A DNA stretch of 64,000 bases from the NCBI GenBank assembly GCA_038025085.1, contig CM076140.1, positions 37,571,501 through 37,635,500 on the forward strand. Direction: 5' to 3'. Within the stretch, counting starts at the first letter, position 1, and every line of letters begins with the position of its first letter. This stretch comes from Tetragonia tetragonoides. Taxonomy: Eukaryota > Streptophyta > Magnoliopsida > Caryophyllales > Aizoaceae. The position numbers and the translations under genes are program-made. Below, in pieces: positions 33,956 to 48,027 of the stretch. The notes below the pieces were generated by a model that did not search any database, was not told the DNA's origin, and saw nothing but the letters and a program-made list of their open reading frames with translations.

Positions 33956-34093
33956 AACATGACGAAAATATGCAGTAGGTTGTCTCGCATTGAAACGATG
34001 ATGGAATTCATGCACCCAAAGGTAAACATGACGGAAATATGCGGTAGGTTGTTTGGCATTGAAACGATGATGGAATTCATGCACCCGAAGGTA
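33956..34093 (+). repeat. 69-bp in-frame tandem duplication
   Basis: Two copies (33956-34024, 34025-34093) each encode a 23-residue block around IETMMEFMHPK; each ends at an AAGGTA that could act as a splice donor. Confidence 0.85.
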
Positions 34094-34413
34094 AAGGATA
34101 ATGATACAATTTTACAAAATTTAAGGAAAACTGTTATCACACTGGTTGAAGTCAATACAACTAAGGCAATTGAGGAGAGTGTCCCATCCAAACCTAAGAA
34201 ACCTAAAGAGGAGACATACAATGGACAGTGTTGTAATTCCCCCTTCATTCATACCAAGTTCCAAATACCAATGGAAGGCCTGTGAAGAAGAAGCTTGATC
34301 TTTAGTTAAGCCCTTCAATAAAGTATGACCTAGGAATTATTGACTTAGATGACACCACACGTTTGAGGGAAACTTATTTGGATTGTAATCCTCCGAAGAA
34401 AGAGGTGGTGAAT

Positions 34414-34515
34414 ACTAGTTTGAAGAATTCTCCAAATTTGAAGAATTCTCCAAATCTTAAGAACTCTGCAATTTTGAGGAGTTCTCCTCGTCTTAAGAAT
34501 TCACCAAAGATGTCG
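34414..34515 (+). repeat. Ser-Pro-rich 18-bp minisatellite
   Basis: Degenerate copies of AAGAATTCTCCAAATTTG encode repeated LKNSPN units. Confidence 0.75.
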
Positions 34516-35493
34516 CATCCAATAACTAAACGCAATTCTCCTATGGTGACTCCATCACCAAAGAGTACAAAGAAGTGCAAACGGACACCGTACAAGGTAC
34601 TTAATATTGTTTTAAGTGTGTTTTTGACAACCCTATTTATTCATTCGGTCATATGAGAAAAGTAATTTATATCTTGTAGGACCTTGAAACAGACAATGAA
34701 CCTGGGCCATTGAATGAGGTCCTTACAGATTTGTTTAAGGGTTATCTGAACCTTTTAACGCCGGAAGAAAGAGCTCTTTTCAATAAGGTGTTTAATTTAA
34801 AGGATAAGGACGGGCGTGCTTATTGGTCATTTATGTACCGAACTTGGTTGGTCGTTTCTGACGTGACATGTTTATTTCCTAATAATTGGCTTCACAATTT
34901 TGTATGTATATACATTTAATTAGTTTTTTAAAATATTTTAATAATTGTGTATGTATTTGTTAAACTGAATAGTAATTTTTTTTTTTTATAGTTTATAGAC
35001 ATGTACATGCACCACCTCCAAAGTGGAGAACGTAAGCGACATAGTAAAATGATGTTTTTGCTTCATTTGTTTCAAGGCTTCGTGTTCGAAGTGATGGTTG
35101 ATACGGCATCCCCAACCAAACAATTCACTTGGTTTCAAAATTATTATCAAAGTGTCCTTGGAAGTTTTGTTCCACCCTTAGTGGAGTCCACTGAGGAGGT
35201 TCGACAACTGTATCATGAATTTGAATTTGAATTAATTATAGTATTTAATATATTATGAGATGATGACATGTTGATGATATATAGATATATATTCCTCTAT
35301 ATGACGAACCATGTGGTCAGTGGTTTCTACTGGTGATGCATGTTATTCAGAAACATGCGTACGTTCTGGATTCTAAAGGCATTACAGATCATGGTCTGCC
35401 CATAGTAAATGGCCTGGTAAATAAACATGACTTACATATTTGTACATGCATAATTTATGATGTTGTTGGTTAACCTTTTTTTCAACTCTGTAC

Positions 35494-36435
35494 AGCTTTG
35501 TTTGGCACACAACCGCCTGATTACAGCCCCGAGGAATTGTTTGCCTACTGATCCGATGCTTAACACCTCGATGTTGGCGCCTCTTTTTGCTAAAACATCT
35601 TTCGTTCTTCTAGGTTCACCACACAGAGAAACCAGTGCTTTGATGATTTTTCTGTGTGCATTGGAATATAAATCTACATAGGACAAATTGAAATTATTAA
35701 CATGGATAAAAAGTTGTCTCAATAAAGAACCCAATTTAATACCTCTTTTACAGTTTCTGGGTTTTCTGGCAGCAGTGCCATCTTCATGAGCAAGTCGGGT
35801 TTCTTAAGCTCCTGAAATAAATCCTCCACTTATATAATTTTCATGAATATGCAATACACAATTTTTCTGTTTATGTTAAAAGTTAGGAACGTATAGCATG
35901 GCTTCTCATACACGAGGATACAAATATCAATGTATCATCGACGTTTGCCCTCTCACCTCCTACCAAGTCAATTATCTACAATTTGAAAGCAAGTTAGAAA
36001 GTTGATGTTGTAAATTAAGTGGTGTAATACAAGATTTTAAAATACTTACGTGGTTGTTCACCCATATTCCAGGATATAGTCACCTCATATTGGATATGTA
36101 AGCATCTACTCATACTGTTTCCACCAGTTTCTCCCTATCAAACATTCATGTAAACAATTTTTAGCAGCATAAACTAATAAAACCATCCAAAATTATTCAA
36201 CAAACAAGATATAGGTTATCTCACTTCATCACAATTTGGTCGAAAATGTTTCGCATAGTCCTCTGTCTTCCACACTAAGTCTATTCAATATGTGTGCTAT
36301 TTTGGATATGGTGGTCGGGTATTCTGGGGGCCAGTCATTGTCGTCTTCAGACATATTATCAGTATCCTGCTTCATTAAGAAAATCATCAACATTGATATA
36401 ATAAATAATAAAACTTGTGGGTGAACATATTCCAA
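35494..36435 (-). pseudogene. Second Ulp1-like gene fragment, converging
   Basis: Minus-strand pieces with splice-like borders: 36435-36229 (DDNDWPPEYPTTISKIAHIL); about 36140-36050, with two stops in the frame ending LYPGIWVNNH; about 35990-35890 (IIDLVGGERANVDDTLIFV); 35815-35745 (ELKKPDLLMKMALLPENPE); and 35675 downwards (IYIPMHTEKSSKHWFLCVVN). The last has the H-W-F-L motif with His present, typical of the C48 protease core. Beyond it stops follow at once. It converges on the plus-strand fragment ending at 35418, so two related genes meet tail to tail. Confidence 0.5.
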
Positions 36436-36639
36436 ATTAGTGATATCATAGTTAGACAGGACTATATGTGTGTTTCGTTGTCACCAAAGTGAATTGATCC
36501 TATGTGTATGCATTAGTGTTATCTAACTTTAGCCATGTATAAACATGAGTTTGGCTTTGACTGTTTTAAATTTACCTGAGTGACCAAGTTCTTCTTAGGA
36601 GGCCTTCCTCTCTTCTTGGGCGGGGCATGATCTATTTTT

Positions 36640-37399
36640 GTATCCTTTCTCTCTTCCATCTCCCTCTTTCTCTTAAACTCATCATATTTCTTCTTCGCCT
36701 CTTCCTCGTCTTTCTTCTTTGCTTTTTCCCCTTCATCTTTCTATGCAACTCATCTTCTTTCTTCTTTGTCTCTTCCTCCTCTTTCTTCTTTGCTTGTTCT
36801 TACTCCTTCTTTCTCTGCAACTCATCCTCTATCTTCTTTGCCTCTTCCTCCTCCTTCTTTCTCTTCAACTCATCCTTCTTCTTTGCCTCTTCCTCCTCTT
36901 TCTTCTTTGCTTGTTCCTCCTCCCTCTTTCTCTACAACTCATCCTCTTTCTTCTTCTGCAATTCTCTCAGTCTGTTATCTCTACTCCTTCTGTCCATCTC
37001 TGTATCCTCATTAGTATCACCTTCACTTAAATCTCCTTCTTCCTCATCTGATCCATTGTTATCAGTCAACTCCGTTTCAACATGTGCAACCCCTTTGTAC
37101 TTTCTTTTCAAAGTTGGTTTTTTTCTCTTCACCCCCACCGTCTTGTACACTTTTTCTTTACCCGTTTTCTTACGTTCTTGTCCTGCTCCCATTCTTTCAG
37201 CCAGCAAGGCCACAACGTCCTTCAGCTCATTTATGGTTGTATGCATCCATTTAGTTTCCTTGTGCATCACATTCCTCATTTTCGTGATATCACAATGCAT
37301 GACATCTACTTTTCTCTGCAACTTGTCTAACTGCTCATTCCTCCCATATGAAAGTGTTTCAATAATCTTTTTCTTTTGCTCCTCTAGTTGAGCCATCAA
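36640..37399 (-). pseudogene. Lys/Glu-rich coiled-coil protein part
   Basis: From MMAQLEEQKKKIIETL (37399) the frame gives a helical heptad-like segment (IETLSYGRNEQLDKLQRKVD, then ELKDVVALLAERMG), a basic patch (VGVKRKKPTLKRKYKG) and an acidic patch (GSDEEEGDLSEGD). It then gives degenerate repeats of EEEQAKKKEEEEAKKKDEL down to about 36650, interrupted by stops (first at 36930). It probably belongs to the same transposon-type gene as 35494-36435. Leucine/phenylalanine-rich frames on the opposite strand are shadows. Confidence 0.5.
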
Positions 37400-37499
37400 C
37401 TACAAATATAAGCCATAAATAGCGTAGTCTTAAATGAACAACCAATTGGTGATGCTCAACAATTATGTTTAATATTCATTGTATCATCCAGTCACAAAC

Positions 37500-38460
37500 A
37501 AGTATTGTACCAACAAATATACATTACACCATCAGTTCAAACACACGTGTATGAAATGGTTTAGGTGTAACGGATCATAAATTTAGTTTTAACTAAAACT
37601 AATGTGAAGTATGTTTACCTTCTTGCAGCCGTATCCTCTCAAACTACTATGCATGTAATTCTGCAAAGACCTTATATTGATGTCATCCCAATCCACTACT
37701 CTCGTCAATTGACATTTTCAAGAATCATCAAGGTCCCTCTCAGTTGAATAATCATAAAACAACACTTACACATAGTTAAAAAATTATCTTCATGGTTTAA
37801 TACAATATTCCAAATTTGAAACCATCTGTGAAAAACCCATCCCCAAATTAAATGATTTTTGGATTTCTTATCTACTGAATCAAATCCAACTTTACATGTT
37901 ACAATATATTTTATCTTTGAAATTTATAATCATTATTTTACACGGCTACAAATTGGGACCGTCTTTTTATGGGGAGTTGGGAGTTGGGGGTTGGGGGTCA
38001 ATCATTTTTATGGGGAATTGAGGCTCAATCATATATAGGTAAACGTTGAAAAGTAATTGAAATAAATATATTTCTGATTTTGAGATTTGAATTTTAAACT
38101 GCCATGTGTAGTTGTGTGTACTTGGCCTTAAGAAACTAGTTGTATCCACCTTATTAAAGAGTTTAATGACAATTTCATTTCTAATCATATTGACTCATAG
38201 TATTCATAGTAAAAAGAAATGCCCTATTGCATATAGACATGACAACAATATAATGACATCAAAAGTACTATCGCAATAACATTCCATACACATCACACCA
38301 AAATAACACATAGTCAAAAGGCGAAACGAAATTACTACTAGTAGTTCTAGCAATTGTTAGTTAATACCATATATATAACCAGTTACAACCATATTGTTCC
38401 AAACACCCAAAACCAAAAGACTACCCTATCACCCTCACCCTCTCACTATGCTTATCATGG
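37500..38460. other. Spacer with G-rich tract
   Basis: No gene seen. At 37971-37997 the plus strand has four runs of three or more G separated by AGTT, AGTT and TT, fitting a G-quadruplex motif. Confidence 0.6.
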
Positions 38461-38502
38461 CCAGGTTGAACTCCAATACGGCTCTGCATCTGCAAGAAGT
38501 TC

Positions 38503-38769
38503 CTAAACAGCATGCCCTTTGTACATACGGAACCAGAGTACATTATATACAATAATATCTTCATTTACAAAGTCATGCGATTTCCTTTGCCTGTATTCAT
38601 ACCGACGCTTCACCATTCTGAATTTTTCTGCCTCCTTAACAAGAGAGTTGCATTGTCTTGACGCACGAGCAAAACTCCTCTTACCACAACTAGGGAGCTT
38701 TGGAATTCTGTGTTCAACTAACACATCATCCATCCCCGGGAGGTTGATTATGGGGCATGACCCTTCCAT
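38503..38769 (-). CDS. Small basic ORF downstream of the promoter array
   Basis: 88 codons, not recognised. It starts MEGSCPIINLPGMDDVLV and has a basic, Arg-rich centre (GKRSFARASRQC, FRMVKRRYEYRQRKSHDF). ATG 38769 lies 6 bp into an exon whose 3' splice site would be TTTTGAGAACAG at 38776. Upstream, in the first array unit, lie a donor (AG/GTATGT at 39697/39696), a CT-rich leader and a TATA box (39895-39883). So a 5' leader exon with a 921-bp leader intron fits well. The stop lies near a further possible donor, so the ORF may be only one exon. It could also be the first coding exon of the Ulp1-like gene downstream. Confidence 0.45.
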   Translation of the reverse strand: MEGSCPIINLPGMDDVLVEHRIPKLPSCGKRSFARASRQCNSLVKEAEKFRMVKRRYEYRQRKSHDFVNEDIIVYNVLWFRMYKGHAV

Positions 38770-38887
38770 TCTTCCCTGTTCTCAAAATCAACAACCTAAA
38801 TTTTAATTTGACATCTACATCACAAATATACACCAAGTGGCCATTGAACCCAGTCAAAGAACTATATACTTAACCTTTGTCTAAATC

Positions 38888-39709
38888 AGTGACTTAGTTT
38901 AGTTAAGACTATCCCATTGTTTAGTTTGGCCTATTGTTAGTCACAATATACATATATACCCCCATAATTACACTTACTCCAGACAAACCATGTATAAAAT
39001 CCATGTAATCAGTTGTATACATTTCATTACCAAGTGACACTATCAAATCAACAACATTCAAAACACATAGATGCACATTACAATCAATGAACCCATCCTA
39101 ACACCAAAAACAATCAAAATCCAAATGACAGAAAAACATTATTAAATTGGAATTTCAATGGACAAACCCAAAATCAGATATGCAATTCCAAAATTAGCAA
39201 TGACATAACACTAAAACCCCAAAAGTAGCAAAAATCTGACTACTTGTGGATCCGAAATTCAATTTGTCCAAACAATATTTTATGGGAAATTCCATAAAAC
39301 AAAAATAATCCATAAATTGTACATGCATTTTCAATAAGTACAAGCCAGATTCGAATAACAAAACTTTGGAATGGAAATCGGCAGACCAAAAAATACTTCA
39401 CCCAATATGACAGCAAATGAAAATAAACTGGAATTTGGACAAATTACCACAATATGTAAGTTACTTATAATTGAAATTCATCAAAAATAACTACATCCAT
39501 ATACTCGCCTAAAGAAGAACAACTAAAAATTACAAGAACAGAGCACCACGAATCATGAACTTTACTATTTAAATTTACATCCAAGTAACCAAATTCTAGA
39601 TTTGGCATGACTAAACTAAGACATGCACTACATTTAAAGTTCAAAAATAAGAATAGAAAAATTAAAATTAGGACAAACAAGGAAGATGAGACATACCTAA
39701 ATTGTATCG

Positions 39710-39794
<85 letters not shown>

Positions 39795-39978
39795 TGATTC
39801 GAAGGGGTAAAGGATAATGAGAAGGAGAAGAAGTTGAAAGGGTTTGTAAATGGATTGCATGTAAAAGGGGAGAGGGCACTGATATTTATAAGGGGGAATG
39901 ACACACCCTTTCAGGATAAGGAGAAGGAGAAGAAGTTGAAAGGGTTTATAACATCTTACAAGAGCTGACAAGTATTGT
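38888..39978 (-). repeat. Array unit 1 (class A)
   Basis: Gene-proximal unit; GA tract 39713-39792; TATA 39883-39895. A second, partial AAGGATAAGGAGAAGG block follows the TATA end, a mark of class A. Confidence 0.85.
39696..39895 (-). promoter_or_regulatory. Likely promoter and leader exon of the 38.5-kb ORF
   Basis: Minus-strand order: CCTTATAAATAT, a pyrimidine-rich leader with about 40 CT repeats, GATACAATTTAG, then donor GTATGT. Inferred from spacing and signals only; no transcript evidence. Confidence 0.45.
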
Positions 39979-40684
39979 AGTGACTTAGTTTTGTTAAGAC
40001 TATCCCATTGTTTAGTTTGGCCTATTGTTAGTCACAATATACATATATACCCCCATAATTACACTTTTTTTTTTGCTTATAAAAAAAAAGGGTGCAAGTG
40101 AATGGCGACCGAGCCACCCGCAGCTACATCATGTTCGGACTCTCGTGTTCAATAGCTAACATATCATACCAGCTGAACAACCAATGCAAGCACTGGCCCC
40201 ATCAATGTAGCACCAACAAGGGGATGGTATAGTTCCTAGAAGCCAGCAGACACAAGGTATGGGGGAAATAGGGATTCGAACCCATGACCTTGCCTTACCA
40301 AACCACTTGGGAGTAAAATTGGAACCACTAGACCACCACCCTTGTTGGTACCCACATAATTACACTTACTCCAGACAAACCATGTATAAAACCCATTTGA
40401 AGGGGAAAAGGATAAGGAGAAGGAGAAGAAGTTGAAAGGGTTTGTAAATGGCTTGCATGTAAAAAGGAATGAGGGCACTGATATTTATAAGGGGGAATGA
40501 GAAACCCTTTTTGGGTCAGTTAGCCGACTTTACTCAAGTCCATTTACCCTTTACATTGCATTTTAAGTAAAGCCCATATAAAGTAACATACGCCCAACGT
40601 GATAGCTATTAAAAGAGTTTTAAGGTCTTATATCCACACAAGTTACAAGGCCTATAATATCTTACAAGAAATGACAAGTGTTGC
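39979..40684 (-). repeat. Array unit 2 (B/C fusion, with SINE)
   Basis: 706 bp. Begins as class B with the SINE, then joins near 40380 to a class C leader. The GA tract, donor and intron part are deleted. TATA about 40481. Confidence 0.85.
40067..40355 (-). mobile_element. tRNA-derived SINE, copy 1
   Basis: Minus-strand head GTGGTCTAGTGGTTCC (A box) and GGGTTCGAATCCC (B box), body of about 290 bp, A-rich tail. A 12-bp target duplication ATAATTACACTT flanks it (40055-40066, 40356-40367). Units lacking the SINE show the single empty site. Confidence 0.85.
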
Positions 40685-41526
40685 AGTGACTGAGTTTAGG
40701 TAAGACTATCCCATTGTTTAGTTTGTCCTATTGTTAGTCGCAATATACATATATACCCCCATAATTACACTTACTCCAGACAAACAATGTATAAAATCCA
40801 AGTAATCAGTTGTATACATTTCATTACCAAGTGACACTACCAAATCAACAACATTCAAAACACATACATACATGCATAATTGCATATATATTACAATCAA
40901 TAAACCCATCCTAACACAAAAAACAATCATTATCCGTATGACAGAAGAACATTATTAAATTGGAATTTCAATAGACAAAACCAAAACCAGACATGAAATT
41001 CCAAAATAAGCAATGACATAACACTTAAACCCAAAAATTAGCAAAAATCCGACTACTTGTGGATCTGAATTCAATTTGGCCAAACAATATTTTATGGAAA
41101 ATTCCATAAAACAAAAATAATCCATAAATTAGTACATGAATTTTCATTAAGTACAAGCTACATTTGAATAACAAAACTCTAGAATGGAAATCGGCAGACC
41201 AAAAAATACTTCGCCCAATGTGACAGCAAATGAAAACAAACTGAAAATTTAGACAAATTACCACAAAATGTAAGTTACTTATAATTGAAATTCATCAAAA
41301 ATAACAACATCCATATACTCGCCTAAAGTAGAAGAACTAGAAATTACAAGAACAGAGCACCACGAATGATGAAGTTTACTATTTAAATTTACATCCAAGT
41401 AACCACATTCCAGATCTGGCATGACTAAACTAAGACATGCACTACATTTAATGTTCAAAAATAAGAATGGAAATATTAAAATTAGGACAAACAAGGAAGA
41501 TGAGACATACTTGATTTGTATCGGTC

Positions 41527-41612
<86 letters not shown>

Positions 41613-41903
41613 TGATTCGAATGGGAAAAGGATAAGGAGAAGGAAAAGAAGTTGAAAGGATTTTGTATATGGATTTCATGTAAAAGGGGAGAGGGCACTA
41701 ATATTTATAAGGGGGAATGAGACACCCTTTTTGGGTCAGTTAACCGACTTCACTCAAGCCCATTTACCCTTAACATTGCATTTTAAGTAAAGCCCATATA
41801 AAGTAACATATGCCCAACGTGATGTCTATTAAAAAATATTTGAGCCTTATATCCACACAAGTTACAATGCCTATAATATTTTACAAGAACTAACAAGTAT
41901 TGC
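40685..41903 (-). repeat. Array unit 3 (class D)
   Basis: GA tract 41531-41610; TATA about 41701. Class mark: GTATATGGATTTCATG after the leader. Confidence 0.85.
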
Positions 41904-42737
41904 ACTGACTTAGTTTAGTTTAGACTATCTTATTGTTTAGTTTGACCTATTGTTAATCACAAGATACATATATACCCCCATTATTACACTTACTCCAGAC
42001 AAACCATGTTTAAAATCCATGTAATCAGTTGTATACATTTTCATTACCAGGTGACACTACCAAATCAACAACATTCAAAACACATACATACATGCATATT
42101 ACAATGAATAAACCCATCCTAACACCAAAGCCTAACAAAATACGAATGATTGAAGAACATTATTAAATTGGAATATCAATGGACAAACCCAAAATCAGAC
42201 ATGCAATTCCAATATTAGCTATAACATAACACGAAAACCCAAAAATTAGCAAAAATCTGACTACTTGTGGATCCGAAATTCAATTTGTCCAAACAATATT
42301 TTATGGTAAATTCCATAAAACAAAAATAATCCATAAATTATTACATGCATTTTCAGTAAGTACAAGCCAGATTCGAATAACAAAACTCTGGAATGGAAAT
42401 CGGCAGACCAAAAAATACTTCGCCCAATGTAACAACAGATGAAAACAAACTGGAAATTTGGAAAAATTACCATAAAATGTAAGTTACTTATAATTCAAAT
42501 TCATCAACAATAACTACATCCATATACTGGCCTAAAGAAGAACAACTCGAAATTACAAGAACAGAGCATCACGAATGATGAACTTTACAATTTAAATTTA
42601 CATCCAAGTAACCAAATTTCAGACCTGACATGACTAAACTATGAAATGCATTACATTTAAAATTCAAAAATAAGAATGAAAAAATTAAAATTAGGACAAA
42701 CAAGGAAGATGAGACATACCTGATTTGTATCGGTCTT

Positions 42738-42793
<56 letters not shown>

Positions 42794-43087
42794 AAACTGA
42801 TTCGAAGAGGAAAAGGATAAGTAGAAGGAGACGAAGTTGAAAGGGTTTGTAAATGGATTGCATGTAAAATTGGAGAGGGCACTAATATTTATAAGGGGGA
42901 ATGGGACACCCTTTTTAGGTCAGTTAATCGACTTTCCTCAAGCCCGTTTAACCTTTACATTGCATTTTAAGTAAAGCCCATATAAAGTAACATACGCCCA
43001 ACGTGATAGCTATTAAAAGAATTTTGAGCCTTATATCCACACAAGTTACAAGGCCTATAACATCTTACAATAACTGACAAGTATTGC
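41904..43087 (-). repeat. Array unit 4 (class E)
   Basis: GA tract 42740-42793 with an AAAG interruption; TATA about 42885. Class mark: ATAAGTAGAAGGAGA and TAAAATTGGAGAGG. Confidence 0.85.
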
Positions 43088-44210
<1,123 letters not shown>

Positions 44211-45336
44211 AGTGACTTAGTTTTGTTAAGACTATCCCATTGTTTAGTTTGGCCTATTGTTAGTCACAATATACATATATACCCCCATAATTACACTTTT
44301 TTTTTGCTCATCAAAAAAAAGGGTGCAAGTGAATGGCGGCCGAGCCACCCGCAGCTACATCATGTTCGGACTCTCGTGTTCAATAGCTAACATATCATAC
44401 TAGCTGAACAACCAATGCAAGCACTGGCCCCGTCAACGTAGCACCAACAAGGGGGTAGTACAGTTCCTAGAAGCCAGCAGACACAAGGTATGTGGGGAAT
44501 GGGGATTCGAACCCATGACCTTGCCTTACAAAACCACTTGGGAGTAAAATTGGAACCACTAGACCACCACCCTTGTTGGTACCCACATAATTACACTTAC
44601 TCCAGACAAACCATGTATAAAATCCATGTAATCAATTGTATACATTTCATTACCAAGTAACACTACCAAATCAACAACATTCAAAACACATACATACATG
44701 CAAATTACAATCAATGAACCCATCCTAACACCAAAAACAATCAAAATCCGAATGACAGAAGAACAATATTAAATTGGAATTTCAATGGACAAACCCAAAA
44801 TCAGACATGCAATACAAAAACTAGCAATAACATAACACTAAAACCCAAAAATCCGACTAGTTGTGGATCCGAAATTTAATTTGTCGAAACAATATTTTAT
44901 GGAAAATTCCATAAAATAAAAATAATCCATAAACTAGAACATGCATTTTCAGTAAGTACAAGCCAGATTCGAATAACAAAACTTTGGAATGGAAATTGGC
45001 AGACCAAAAAAATACTTCGCCCAATATGACAGCAACTGAAAACAAACGGGAAATTTGGACAAATTACCACAAAATGTAATTTACTTATAATTGAAATTCA
45101 TAAAAATAACTACATTCATATACTCGCCTAAACAAGAACAACTCGAAATTATAAGAACATAGCACCACGAATCATGAACTTTACTATTTAAATTTACATC
45201 CAAGTAACCAAATTCCAGATCTGTAATGACTAAACTAAGACATGCACTACATTTAATAATGTTCAAAAATAAGAATGGAAAATTTAAAATTAGGATAAAC
45301 AAGGAAGATGATCCAAACCTAATTTGTATCGGTCTT

Positions 45337-45404
<68 letters not shown>

Positions 45405-45697
45405 TGATTTGAATGGGAAAAAGATAATGAGATCAAGGAGAAAAAGTTGAAAGGGTTTGTAAATGGATTGTATGTAAAAGGGGAGAGGGCACTGATATTT
45501 ATAAGGGAGAATGAGACACCGTTTTTGGGTCAGTTAACCGACTTTACTCAAGTTCATTAACCCTTTATATTGCATTTGAAGTAAAACCCATATAAAGTAA
45601 CCTACGCCCAACGTGATAGCTATTAAAAGAATTTTGAGCCTTATATCCACACAAGTTGAAAGGCCTATAACATCTTACAAGAACTGACAAGTATTGC
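44211..45697 (-). repeat. Array unit 6 (class B, with SINE)
   Basis: GA tract 45340-45402; TATA about 45494. Class mark: GAGATCAAGGAGAAAAAG. Confidence 0.85.
44299..44586 (-). mobile_element. tRNA-derived SINE, copy 2
   Basis: Same SINE and same 12-bp flanks (44287-44298, 44587-44598) as copy 1, so it is a copy of one insertion carried by array duplication. Confidence 0.85.
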
Positions 45698-46528
45698 AGT
45701 GACTTAGTTTAATTAAGACTATCCCATTGTTTAGTTTGGCCTATTGTTAGTCACAATATACATATATACCCCTATAATTACACTAATTCTAGACAAACAA
45801 TGTATAAAATCCATGTAATCAGTTGTATACATTTCATTACCAAGTGACACTACCAAATCAACAACATTCAAAACACATACATATATGCATATTACAATCA
45901 ATGAACCCATCCTAACACCAAAAAGAATCAAAATCCGAATGACAGAAGAACATTATTAAACTGGAATTTCAATGGACAAACCAAAAATCAAACATGCAAT
46001 TCCAAAATTAGAATTGACATAACACTAAAATCCAAAAATTAGCAAAAACCTGACTACTTGTGGATTCGAAATTCAATTTGTCCAAACAATATTTTATTGA
46101 AATTCCATAAAAGAAAAATAATCCATAAATTAGTACATGCATTTTCAATAAGTACAAGCCAGATTCGAATAACAAAACTTTGAAATGAAAATCGGCAGAC
46201 CAAAAAGAACTTTGCCCAATGAGACAGCAAATGAAAACAAACTGGAAATTTGGACAAATTACCACAAAATGTAGGTTACTTATAATAGAAAGTAATAAAA
46301 AATAACTACATCCATATACTCGCCTAAAGCAGAACAACTCGAATATACAAGAACAGAGCACCACAAATCATGAACTTTACTATTTAAATTTACATCCAAG
46401 TAACCAAATTCCAGATCTAGCATGACTAAACTAAGACATGCACTACGTTTAAAGTTCAAAAATAAGAATGGAAAAATAAAATTAGGACAAACAAGGAAGA
46501 TGAGATATACCTGATTTGTATAGGTCTT

Positions 46529-46562
<34 letters not shown>

Positions 46563-46856
46563 ACTGATTCGAAAGGGAAAAGGATAAGGAGAAGGAGAAG
46601 AAGTTGAAAGGGTTTGTAAATGGCTTGCATGTAAAAAGGAATGAGGGCACTGATATTTATAAGGGGGAATGAGAAACCCTTTTTGGGTCAGTTAGCCGAC
46701 TTTACTCAAGTCCATTTATCCTTTACATTGCATTTTAAGTAAAGCCCATATAAAGTAACATACGCCCAACGTGATAGCTATTAAAAGAGTTTTAAGGTCT
46801 TATATCCACACAAGTTACAAGGCCTATAATATCTTACAAGAAATGACAAGTGTTGC
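45698..46856 (-). repeat. Array unit 7 (class C)
   Basis: Short GA tract 46529-46562; TATA about 46652. Class mark: ATGGCTTGCATG and AAAAAGGAATGAGG. Confidence 0.85.
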
Positions 46857-47698
46857 AGTGACTTAGTTTAGGTAAGACTATCCCATTGTTTAGTTTGGCC
46901 TATTGTTAGCCGCAATATACATATATACCCCCATAATTACACTTACTCCAGACAAACAATGTATAAAATCCAAGTAATCAGTTGTATACATTTCATTACC
47001 AAGTGACACTACCAAATCAACAACATTCAAAACCCATACATACATGCATAATTGCATATATATTACCATCAATGAACCCATCCTAGCACAAAAAACAATC
47101 AATATCCGAATGACAGAAGAACATTATTAAATTGGAATTTCAATGGACAAAACCAAAACCTGACATGCAATTCCAAAATAAGCAATGACATAGCACTTAA
47201 ACCCAAAAATTAGCAAAAATCCGACTACTTGTGGATCCGAATTTAATTTGGCCAAACAATATTTTATGGGAAATTCCATAAAACAAAAATAATCCATAAA
47301 CTAGTACATGAATTTTCATTAAGTACAAGCTACATTCGAATAACAAACCTCTAGAATGGAAATCGGCAGACCAAAAAATACTTCGCCCAATGTGACAGCA
47401 AATGAAAACAAACTGAAAATTTAGACATATTACCACAAAATGTAAGTTACTTGTAATTGAAATTCATCAAAAATAACAACATCCATATACTCGCCTAAAG
47501 TAGAAGAACTAGAAACTATAAGAACAGAGCACCACGAATGATGAAGTTTACTATTTAAATTTACATCCAAGTAACCAAATTCCAGATCTGGCATGACTAA
47601 ACTAAGACATGCACTACATTTAAAGTTCAAAAATAAGAATGGAAAAATTAAAATTAGGACAAACAAGGAAGATGAGACATACTTGATTTGTATCGGTC

Positions 47699-47736
<38 letters not shown>

Positions 47737-48027
47737 TGATTCGAAGGGGAAAAGGATAAGGAGAAGGAAAAGAAGTTGAAAGGATTTTGTATATGGATTT
47801 CATGTAAAAGAGGAGAGGGCACTAATATTTATAAGGGGGAATGAGACACCCTTTTTGGCTCAGTTAACCTACTTCACTCAAGCCCATTTACCCTTAACAT
47901 TGCATTTTAAGTAAAGCCCATATAAAGTAACATATGCCCAACGTGATGTCTATTAAAAAAAATTTGAGCCTTATATCCACACAAGTTACAATGCCTATAA
48001 CATTTTACAAGAACTGACAAGTATTGC
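46857..48027 (-). repeat. Array unit 8 (class D)
   Basis: GA tract 47702-47733; TATA about 47824. Confidence 0.85.

Larger units (their letters stand above)
33582..35418 (+). pseudogene. Ulp1-like (C48) transposon-type gene, damaged
   Basis: Likely exons: 33582-33703 (starts MDPVNPEISLVKEVM); from 33940; a basic Ser-Pro-Lys-rich segment around 34390-34596; about 34680-34900 (FKGYLNLLTPEERALFNKVF); 34993-35200 (FLLHLFQGFVFEVMVDTAS); 35286-35416 (YIPLYDEPCGQWFLLVMHV, then YVLDS). The last exon matches the core of Ulp1-type cysteine proteases, where the usual H-W-F-L reads QWFLL, so the catalytic His is replaced by Gln. An in-frame TAG near 34305 and a frame change near 34265 suggest a pseudogene, although undetected introns could explain part of this. 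The Cys-containing end is not found. Such genes are common cargo of plant DNA transposons. Confidence 0.5.

Noticed and set aside
36627..37391. Long plus-strand Phe/Ser/Leu-rich frame
   Set aside because: Antisense shadow of the Lys/Glu-rich coiled-coil frame on the minus strand.
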